Of a stretch of 5,415 nucleotides of DNA, positions 1 to 5,104 are shown one piece after another; the stretch's first letter is position 1, and each line of letters starts with the position of its first letter. The notes beneath the pieces were generated by a model. That model saw nothing but the letters and a program-made list of their open reading frames with translations. It was not told the DNA's origin and ran no database searches. A program made the position numbers and the translations under genes. Source of the DNA: an uncultured Clostridia bacterium (GTDB taxonomy: Bacteria; Bacillota; Clostridia; UBA1381); contig CAKSOE010000057.1 of the NCBI GenBank assembly GCA_934476675.1, positions 1-5,415 of the forward strand, written 5' to 3'.

Positions 1-1679
1 GCAGCATATTCAAGCCACACATCAAAGCTGCCTTGTTCCGCAAGACTTTTATGTATTTCGTTTGAATCTTCAAAATCTGTTTCAAAGCAGATATTGTTCT
101 TTGCGGTATAGGGAAAGAATGATGTATCATCAATCCAACCGAGCCGCTCGGTTGATTTCATAAGCGGAATATTTTTAACGTTCGTATTCTCATAATCATA
201 TAAATAATCCACCATATCCGAGGCGTTCTTTGAAGCAACAGGAAATCCTCTGTCCGCACAGCTTATGATAGACGATTTATTAAATGCCGCCGATCTCGTC
301 ACCACAATACTTGTCCACACATTATCTCGGTAAAACGATAGTTCAACCTTTTCCGAACACGCGTCCACATTTTTAAATCTCTTTGTGATAACCACCGGAG
401 ATGGACATACCGTGACAACAGTATTACCATCCTTTGAATATACAATTTTCTGTATTCCATGCTCCATTGTAACATTCCAGTTTGCGGGCTGAACCGCTCC
501 GTTTAAAGCAATCCCATCGAGATTTAAAGGCATAGCGGTGTCCTCAATCACGGTATATGATTTATTCTTAAAATTCACTGCCGCCTCAAAATCCTTTATC
601 GGGCATTTGCCTTTAAGCTTTAACTTGAATTTTCCGTATGCCGCGGGAGCATTTTTCTTTGCATATGCCATAAGCTCAATTGTTTTGTTATCAAAAATCA
701 TATCCTCGGATATATCACCGTCGGCAAGTTCCTCTGCCTGCTCCGCCATGCTCAAAACAGCATAGGCAACCGGTGCTTTAACGCTGCAATCTTTACAGTT
801 ATGAAAGCCGAGCCTTTCTTGTATATACCGGCAGGTATGCGGTTTATGCTCATTTGTCGCATGACGGATTTTATCATCGGTTTCAGCTTTGCTGTACCTC
901 GGGTATGGTTTTGAAATCTCATGTACAAGTTCCGCTCCGTCCTTTGTAAGAGACATATTTGTAACAAAAGCATACCATTCAGGTTCTGAAAGCTTTGCGG
1001 CATTTTCTTTGCAGTAATTGCAAAACGTGCATTTGTCCATAAGCCTTTGACCACTGCCGACTTCGCCGGTAAACTCTGTTCTCGATTCTGCGTCATACTC
1101 CGGAATCTGTACTTGCGGAAGCAATGCTTGAAGTTCGGATTGCGTATATTTGATTTGTGGTTCAAACTTTATACACTCAACGAGTACCGGTTTCTGTTTC
1201 GAGTGATAAAATCCCGGTATCCTCATGCATCGGCTTTCGTTCTGACACATTGAATCACCGGCAAATTCTTTTACCAAACGAAGCTGTATTTCACGGAATT
1301 TTGATACTTCCGCATCCTTCATCAGCCAGTAACAGTGCAGTGATTTCCTTGTTTTCACAATGATTGACGGCGGGAGAGCGAATGCATTGATTTTCTCCTG
1401 CTGCTCCTCAAAGCTCCCGGTATCCATCTCAACAAACTGCGCATTTATTCTTGTTATTTCCTCATCGGTATGCCCTCCGGAATTTACAACAAAGAATATG
1501 CCGCGGTGTTTTTCGTTGTGCTGTTTAAGTGTCGGGAGCAAAACATCAATGTTTTTTAGTTTTTCCGTGTATTTATTTCCTTTGTATTCCGGATCTTCTG
1601 CCTTGCGGTCGGAAAATACACGAATGCAAACTTCGTCATTCTCCGAATAAAAAGCAGATAAAAACGTTTTAATATTCAT
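1..1679 (-). CDS. phage primase-helicase: AEP/RepB-like primase domain plus DUF927 domain (first 559 residues; 3' end outside window)
   Basis: The frame opens at ATG 1677-1679 and runs uninterrupted off the left edge. Residues about 50-190 look like an archaeo-eukaryotic-type primase of the RepB-like class. They show an acidic motif FVEMDTG with E84 and D86, the S-x-H motif in KSLHCYW (S113, H115), and D142 followed by RCMRIPGFYHSK (150-161). The middle carries six cysteines: C217, C220 and C223 (DKCTFCNYC), then C283 (HTCRYIQ), C295 and C298 (NCKDC). These could hold a metal. From about residue 425 the sequence matches the start of DUF927 (VVITKRFKN, then VELSFYRDNVWTSIVVTR, ADRGFPVAS and ERLGWID). 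In full-length relatives DUF927 leads into a P-loop helicase-like ATPase, which would lie beyond the window. The likely job is to synthesise primers and unwind the fork for the polymerase upstream in the operon. The domain reading is by eye: strong for DUF927, good for the primase. Confidence 0.87.
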   Translation of the reverse strand, partial: MNIKTFLSAFYSENDEVCIRVFSDRKAEDPEYKGNKYTEKLKNIDVLLPTLKQHNEKHRGIFFVVNSGGHTDEEITRINAQFVEMDTGSFEEQQEKINAFALPPSIIVKTRKSLHCYWLMKDAEVSKFREIQLRLVKEFAGDSMCQNESRCMRIPGFYHSKQKPVLVECIKFEPQIKYTQSELQALLPQVQIPEYDAESRTEFTGEVGSGQRLMDKCTFCNYCKENAAKLSEPEWYAFVTNMSLTKDGAELVHEISKPYPRYSKAETDDKIRHATNEHKPHTCRYIQERLGFHNCKDCSVKAPVAYAVLSMAEQAEELADGDISEDMIFDNKTIELMAYAKKNAPAAYGKFKLKLKGKCPIKDFEAAVNFKNKSYTVIEDTAMPLNLDGIALNGAVQPANWNVTMEHGIQKIVYSKDGNTVVTVCPSPVVITKRFKNVDACSEKVELSFYRDNVWTSIVVTRSAAFNKSSIISCADRGFPVASKNASDMVDYLYDYENTNVKNIPLMKSTERLGWIDDTSFFPYTAKNNICFETDFEDSNEIHKSLAEQGSFDVWLEYA

Positions 1680-1680
1680 A

Positions 1681-1815
1681 TCATTTTGCCTCCTCGCTCC
1701 TTATTTTTTGTTTCTTTTTTGATTTGGGTTTTAACTTTTCCTGCTTCTCTATATTCTTAATGGCTGTATATGATGTCGGGTCGGGATATTTCTCTGAATT
1801 AAAGTAATTTGCCAT
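1681..1815 (-). CDS. small protein of unknown function (44 aa)
   Basis: A short reading frame, ATG at 1813-1815 to TGA at 1681-1683. It begins MANYFNSEKYPDPTSYTAI and continues with a lysine-rich, probably helical and disordered tail (KPKSKKKQK) ending in SEEAK. No cysteine, signal peptide or membrane segment is present. The evidence for translation is the strong GGAAGGAGG site 6 nt upstream and the tight join to the next gene: its stop is one base before the primase ATG, and the primase ribosome binding site (GAGGAGG) lies inside its last codons. From memory, short phage proteins with a similar YPDPTxYxAIxNIE start occur in Firmicutes replication modules, sometimes as the front part of longer proteins; this cannot be confirmed here. 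The basic tail could bind nucleic acid, but that is only a guess. Confidence 0.7.
   Translation of the reverse strand: MANYFNSEKYPDPTSYTAIKNIEKQEKLKPKSKKKQKIRSEEAK
1689..1695 (-). promoter_or_regulatory. ribosome binding site of the primase-helicase gene
   Basis: GAGGAGG on the minus strand, 9 nt before the ATG at 1677-1679 and embedded in the 3' end of the 44-aa gene. The closer ATG that overlaps the preceding stop (ATG ATA TGA) closes after two codons, so it is not the start. Confidence 0.75.
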
Positions 1816-1821
1816 GTTAAT

Positions 1822-1830
1822 CCTCCTTCC
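1822..1830 (-). promoter_or_regulatory. strong ribosome binding site for the 44-aa gene
   Basis: The minus strand reads GGAAGGAGG, 6 nt before the ATG at 1813-1815. A near-perfect site with ideal spacing is the main reason to accept such a short gene as real. Confidence 0.75.
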
Positions 1831-1848
1831 TGCCGCTGTATGGCGGCA
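1831..1848 (-). promoter_or_regulatory. perfect 6-bp GC-rich hairpin directly upstream of the 44-aa gene's ribosome binding site
   Basis: TGCCGC and GCGGCA pair perfectly around a 6-nt loop. On the transcribed strand the hairpin is followed at once by GGAAGGAGG and the start codon. With no T-run after it, it is not a typical terminator. It may expose or protect the ribosome binding site or stabilise a processed 5' end. It lies 7 bases from the 106-bp palindrome. Confidence 0.5.
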
Positions 1849-1855
1849 CAAATCT

Positions 1856-1961
1856 TAACACGAAAAAGATGCAAGCAGGTTGCCTTTTTGAGAGGTGACG
1901 GTGTATGTTTATACTCCGAACCTCAAAAAGAGGTAAGATGCGCAGCATATTTTTCGTGTTA
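1856..1961. repeat. 106-bp imperfect palindrome with 17-bp terminal inverted repeats, MITE-like or structured RNA
   Basis: The end arms TAACACGAAAAAGATGC (1856-1872) and GCATATTTTTCGTGTTA (1945-1961) are reverse complements at 16 of 17 positions. Nested within are CTTTTTGA (1884-1891) with TCAAAAAG (1923-1930), GGT (1894-1896) with ACC (1920-1922), and an apex of CGG-T-GTAT (1899-1906) with ATAC-T-CCG (1911-1918) around a GTTT loop. The stretch between the outer and middle arms is only partly complementary. A shorter local hairpin, ACCTC with GAGGT around five A (1920-1934), competes with the long fold. The palindrome begins with TA and ends with TA, as expected for a small element that duplicates a TA target. 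It occupies most of the spacer after the polymerase gene and includes its stop codon. I see no second copy in this window and no transposase, so the mobile-element reading is inference; a folded RNA or bidirectional transcription signal is an alternative. Confidence 0.7.
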
Positions 1962-3866
1962 CAGTTCCTCCATATTCCCGAAACTGTATCCCTTTGCGCC
2001 TTCTGCTTTAAGCGGCACATCAAACTCATCAAAAGGCTGTGTTTCCATGCATTCTTTTATGATTGTACAAGCTTCATCGGCTTTGTCTATCGGCACTTCA
2101 AACAAGATTTCATCATGTATCGTAAGTAAAGGTTTTATGTACGGATATTCCTCAAGCTTTGATAAGATTCGTACCATTGCAAGCTTTAAAACATCTGCGG
2201 CAGTTCCCTGAATCGGAGTATTCAGCGCACATCTCTGCCAGTAGGAACGCGTCCCCATATCCGGTGAATGTATGCCTTTTAAAATTCTCCGTCTGCCGAA
2301 TGCAGTTTCCGAATATCCGCAGTTTGATGCGTCTTGCTTTGTGTTTTTCTGCCACTCGGCTAACTTTGGATAACCATTTTTAAGGTTTTCGATAATGTCT
2401 GTACACTCCTGTTTTGTCTTTTCGATCCCCGCTTTTTTGAGGTTTCGCATAAGCCCGTTCGGGAACAATCCGTAAAACACACCAAAATTACAGTTCTTCG
2501 CAATTGAACGACGCTCTTTATAATGCGGAGCATTTTTGTCTATGGCTTCGTCAAATGGGATATTGTAAATGACAGAGGTTGTCTGTGCATGAATGTCGCC
2601 GTCATTTCTATATGTTTCAAGCATTTTAGTGTCCCTACAATACCATGAACCGACACGCAGTTCTATCTGCGAGAAATCAAAATCAATAAATATGTGTCCC
2701 TCATTCGGTATCAGAAAATTACGGATACCGATTGGGTCATTATCTTTTCTCGGCATATTTTGAAGATTGGGATTCCTTGATGCAAACCGCCCGGTATCCG
2801 TTCCAAGCTGGAAGAATGAAGTGTGTATACAACCTGTTGCACTGCTTACCGCATTTAAAAATCCGTCAATATACGTTGATTTTATCTTGTTCCATTTGCG
2901 GTAATCATGAACCAAATCCAATAATTGTACAATTTCAGAGCGGTTAAGCATACACCAATCCTTTAAAAGTATCAGGCTTTCTTCGTCCGCAGCCGCTTGA
3001 TACTTTGCCGTAGTTTTCATAACCGGAAGCTTTAAATCCTCATACAGATATTTCTTAAAAGCGTCGGTTGACGCATTTGCTCCGAGGTCAATTTCCTTGT
3101 CGGTAAATTTATGTATTTTCTTTCGTATTTCGTTGATTTTTTCTTCCGCTTCAAACTGTTTCTCATACATCAATGCTTTATCAACCTTTACACCGTGATA
3201 TTTCATAATCCCCACAAACACGGCTGTCGGTGATTCAATGTTTTCTATGATTTTTCTGTGTTTGGGAAGATTTTTATCAAACCATGAATTAAACAGCTTG
3301 TACAATTGCAGCGCATAATCGGAGTCAGCGCAGGCATAACGTATCGTTTCGTGATCCTCCGGGTTCAGCTCATCAAAATGCTTACCTGCGGTGACTTCTT
3401 CAAATTTGGGAAGTTCAACCTTTAATAACTGCGGAACAAGCGTTTTTAGTCCGCTGTCCGAAAGTGTACGAAACTCTGTTTTTGACTTCATTGTCATCAT
3501 CGCTGCAAGTAAGGTGTCATACACCGGCGGTTTTATGAGGATTCCGTTTGCGTATAAAAACATTGTCTCAAATGCAAGGTTGTGTGCAATTTTCACGGCG
3601 CTGCTTTTTGCAATCTCATTTAACAGCTTAAACATATCAATATTTAAACTTGTATTTTTATGAGCAATCGGGGCATAGATTCCCGTGCCGGCTTTCACCG
3701 AAAACGATACTCCTACAATGTGTGATTTGTGCGGATCGATTGCCGCCATAGTTTCCTCTCTATATTCATCATTGGGCGCGGTTTCAAAATCAAAGCTGAT
3801 AATATCTGCATTTTTAAGATAATTTCTCACTTCATTTATGCTGTTTGCTAATTTATATTCAGACAT
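1959..3866 (-). CDS. phage family A DNA polymerase with 3'-5' exonuclease (635 aa)
   Basis: Template-directed DNA synthesis with proofreading, presumably the replicative polymerase of this element. The N-terminal exonuclease domain (about 15-195) shows ExoI with D26 and E28 (SFDFET), ExoII HNLAFE (95-100) and ExoIII YACAD (177-181). The polymerase domain (about 340-635) shows TGRFASRNPNLQNMP (358-372) and motif A DFSQIELR (397-404) with catalytic D397. Motif B is RRSIAKNCNFGVFYG (452-466) with K457, F461, Y465 and G466. Motif C is TIHDE (582-586) with D585. There is no 5' nuclease domain, as is usual for phage enzymes of this class; the length is normal for them. F461 aligns with E. coli Pol I F762, the residue linked to discrimination against dideoxynucleotides. 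ExoII has glutamate (E100) where Klenow has aspartate, a variant I believe is common in this phage subgroup. The TAA stop (1959-1961) forms the end of a 106-bp palindrome. Confidence 0.97.
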   Translation of the reverse strand: MSEYKLANSINEVRNYLKNADIISFDFETAPNDEYREETMAAIDPHKSHIVGVSFSVKAGTGIYAPIAHKNTSLNIDMFKLLNEIAKSSAVKIAHNLAFETMFLYANGILIKPPVYDTLLAAMMTMKSKTEFRTLSDSGLKTLVPQLLKVELPKFEEVTAGKHFDELNPEDHETIRYACADSDYALQLYKLFNSWFDKNLPKHRKIIENIESPTAVFVGIMKYHGVKVDKALMYEKQFEAEEKINEIRKKIHKFTDKEIDLGANASTDAFKKYLYEDLKLPVMKTTAKYQAAADEESLILLKDWCMLNRSEIVQLLDLVHDYRKWNKIKSTYIDGFLNAVSSATGCIHTSFFQLGTDTGRFASRNPNLQNMPRKDNDPIGIRNFLIPNEGHIFIDFDFSQIELRVGSWYCRDTKMLETYRNDGDIHAQTTSVIYNIPFDEAIDKNAPHYKERRSIAKNCNFGVFYGLFPNGLMRNLKKAGIEKTKQECTDIIENLKNGYPKLAEWQKNTKQDASNCGYSETAFGRRRILKGIHSPDMGTRSYWQRCALNTPIQGTAADVLKLAMVRILSKLEEYPYIKPLLTIHDEILFEVPIDKADEACTIIKECMETQPFDEFDVPLKAEGAKGYSFGNMEEL

Positions 3867-3873
3867 TGTATTT

Positions 3874-3880
3874 TCCTTTC
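3874..3880 (-). promoter_or_regulatory. ribosome binding site of the DNA polymerase gene
   Basis: The minus strand reads GAAAGGA, 7 nt before the ATG at 3864-3866. It is weaker than the GGAGG sites of its neighbours and sits right beside the leader hairpin, so access to it could be controlled by folding or by a protein bound to the hairpin. Confidence 0.6.
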
Positions 3881-3881
3881 C

Positions 3882-3922
3882 GTGAGTGTATCGGGGCAGT
3901 ATATCCGCCCCAATCTGCTCAC
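3882..3922 (-). promoter_or_regulatory. strong hairpin in the polymerase leader, directly before its ribosome binding site
   Basis: On the transcribed strand GTGAG (3922-3918) pairs with CTCAC (3886-3882). Inside a 3x3 internal loop, ATTGGGGCGG pairs with CTGCCCCGAT over 10 positions (two G-T wobbles), closing a 5-nt ATATA loop. The hairpin fills most of the spacer between the stop at 3930-3932 and the polymerase start at 3866. It ends one nucleotide before the purine-rich site GGAAAGGA. There is no T-run after it on the minus strand, so it is unlikely to be an intrinsic terminator for this operon. Its position suits a translational operator or an mRNA processing or stabilising element. The structure is drawn by eye; the function is inference. 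Confidence 0.6.
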
Positions 3923-3929
3923 TGTTTAA

Positions 3930-4079
3930 TTATTCGAGCGGCTGTATGACTTCGCCCGTTTCTGTATTGACTATCGGCTGTGCTGGTTCTTCCGTATCCA
4001 TAAAATCAATATTTCTTGTAATCGGTCTTATGCTTTCTCCGAATTTTTTTAGAATTTCCGCATTTTCCGGCGATAATTT
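3930..4079 (-). other. in-frame continuation of the four-cysteine gene beyond its TAA (49 codons, then TAA)
   Basis: Immediately after the TAA at 4080-4082 the same reading frame stays open for 49 codons and ends with TAA at 3930-3932. The encoded peptide looks like real protein: it starts KLSPENAEILKKFGESIRP, which is amphipathic and helix-like, and ends with an acidic, polar tail (DFMDTEEPAQPIV, then NTETGEVIQPLE). It has no start of its own with a ribosome binding site; its only internal ATG would leave about 24 residues. The simplest reading is that the ancestral protein was about 249 residues and one sense codon (for example AAA, GAA or CAA) became TAA. Occasional stop readthrough or a sequencing error would give the same picture. 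If real, the loss removes a C-terminal acidic tail, the part that recruits partners in many SSB proteins. Confidence 0.7.
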
Positions 4080-4679
4080 TTAAACTACCGCAAACTGTAC
4101 CTGTGAATATGCGATACCGGTATTGTTTGTTGCTTTTTTAAGCGTAAGTTTTGTAACAACGCCATAGGAACGCAGTCCCTTTGTTACAATGCGCTTCGCA
4201 AGATAATCCGATAACGACTTCAGTGATGTCGGCGGTATTGTTACAATCACCGGATACAGCTCGCCGCTGCGAAGAATATATAACCTATGCGCATTCTTGC
4301 ACGCTTTACTTTGTCCGTCCTCGCCGCTTCCGAATTTGTTATACGGGCACTTTGCACATTCGCCGCCGGGAGTCCCTATGCCGATACGGTTATCGGTTGA
4401 ATAACAATTCGGCGCAACATTCTGTCCGTTATATTTCTCCGTCCAAAAGCTGTTTAACGGATAATGGTCGACTATGACGCCGATAACCTCTTTTTCACTA
4501 TCGGGAGAATCGGGGTCTTCGCCCGGAACTTCAAATGCCAAGCCTCCGCCGGCAGGGATTTTAATCTTGTCAAGACTTATGTTTAAGCCGTCCAATTCCT
4601 CCATAATGCCATCGGTTACATCATTACTCATGTTCGGAACTACATATCCGGTGTTTGTTTTTGTTAATTCATTACTCAT
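4080..4679 (-). CDS. four-cysteine phage replication-module protein, possible ssDNA-binding protein (199 aa to an in-frame ochre stop)
   Basis: This gene lies between a coiled-coil protein and the DNA polymerase. It has an acidic, flexible N-terminal region (about residues 20-65, including PGEDPDSPDSEKE). Four cysteines follow at 92, 108, 111 and 127 (ECAKCPYNKFGSGEDG, then KACKN), in a pattern that suggests a zinc-binding knuckle. The C-terminal part is beta-rich (RLYILRSGELYPVIVTIPPTSLKSLSDYL, split here by eye at about 132-160, then a lysine-rich strand region 163-199). A single OB-fold-like core with an embedded zinc site resembles the general plan of T4-type single-strand-binding proteins, but I see no decisive motif, so that role is inference from context. 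ATG at 4677-4679 follows GGAGG (4689-4693) with a 9-nt spacer. The stop at 4080-4082 is followed in the same frame by 49 more coding-looking codons, so the gene may be truncated or read through. Confidence 0.87.
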   Translation of the reverse strand: MSNELTKTNTGYVVPNMSNDVTDGIMEELDGLNISLDKIKIPAGGGLAFEVPGEDPDSPDSEKEVIGVIVDHYPLNSFWTEKYNGQNVAPNCYSTDNRIGIGTPGGECAKCPYNKFGSGEDGQSKACKNAHRLYILRSGELYPVIVTIPPTSLKSLSDYLAKRIVTKGLRSYGVVTKLTLKKATNNTGIAYSQVQFAVV

Positions 4680-4699
4680 AATACAATACCTCCGTAATT

Positions 4700-5104
4700 T
4701 TATGCTTTTCTTAAATTAACCGTAACTTTATCAAATACATTTACCTTGCCCTCAAGCCAATCGGGCAGTACATCATCATTATCCGCCATCTGTTCTTTTA
4801 CGAATGCCGACAGCGAATTGGCATTTACCGTTTCGGTAATCAGTGAACCGTATCCCTCGTTTTTGAGCGCCTCATACAACTCTGCTTTATTCTCCTTAAC
4901 AGCTGACGCATACAGCTTTGTACAAAGATAGAATAACGTGCCGGAACGATTGAAACTTTGTGTTTCGGAACTTGCCATTTCCAGTGACAACTTGTACTCC
5001 GTTTCTTCAATTTCCGCATTGTTTTTCTTTGTTTCCTCTGCAAGATATTGCTTTTTATCACGCAGTTCTTTGAGCTTATCGGCAAGTTCAAACATATCAT
5101 TCAT
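4700..5104 (-). CDS. conserved-looking coiled-coil phage protein of unknown function (134 aa)
   Basis: I do not recognise a named function. Residues about 4-43 are highly charged with regular hydrophobic spacing (MFELADKLKELRDKK onward), consistent with a coiled coil. The rest is a compact alpha/beta-looking domain with FNRSGTLFYL (51-60), GYGSLITETVNANSLSAF (84-101), and a tail with LPDWLEGKVNVFDK and a basic end (LRKA). No signal peptide or membrane segment is seen. I chose ATG at 5102-5104: it sits 10 nt after GGAGGT at 5115-5120 and overlaps the SNF2 stop as ATGA. An upstream TTG at 5120-5122 would lie inside that ribosome binding site. From memory, similar proteins occur beside SNF2 and polymerase genes in Firmicutes phages, so a role in DNA replication or recombination is plausible but unproven. 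The N-terminal coil suggests it forms oligomers or binds a partner. Confidence 0.9.
   Translation of the reverse strand: MNDMFELADKLKELRDKKQYLAEETKKNNAEIEETEYKLSLEMASSETQSFNRSGTLFYLCTKLYASAVKENKAELYEALKNEGYGSLITETVNANSLSAFVKEQMADNDDVLPDWLEGKVNVFDKVTVNLRKA

Noticed and set aside
752..1165. 137-aa minus-strand frame inside the primase gene
   Set aside because: It is an out-of-frame shadow of the primase-helicase, whose own frame carries the recognisable motifs.
1863..1889. Rho-independent terminator (AAAAAG and CTTTTT around gcaa/ttgc)
   Set aside because: The stem is A-T rich with a 4-bp core, and the T-run is better explained as an arm of the larger palindrome. A weak terminator role cannot be excluded.
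1856..1961. Integron attC site, suggested by an imperfect palindrome beginning near AAC and ending near GTT
   Set aside because: The flanking heptamers do not fit RYYYAAC and GTTRRRY, no integrase or cassette array is present, and the neighbours are phage replication genes.
1817..2032. 71-aa minus-strand frame overlapping the polymerase 3' end
   Set aside because: Its start lies inside the polymerase gene in another frame without a ribosome binding site, and the rest runs through the palindrome.
1840..2211. Plus-strand frames such as this one, 538-765, 1360-1650, 3391-3663, 4181-4477 and 4938-5327
   Set aside because: They lie antisense to genes with clear family motifs or tight operon context, have low-complexity serine-, phenylalanine- and cysteine-rich composition and lack convincing ribosome binding sites.
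4080..4150. Programmed -1 frameshift at the A-run CTT AAA AAA GCA near the 3' end of the four-cysteine gene
   Set aside because: The phase does not fit X XXY YYZ, and the downstream tail is in the same frame as the gene, so no shift is needed.
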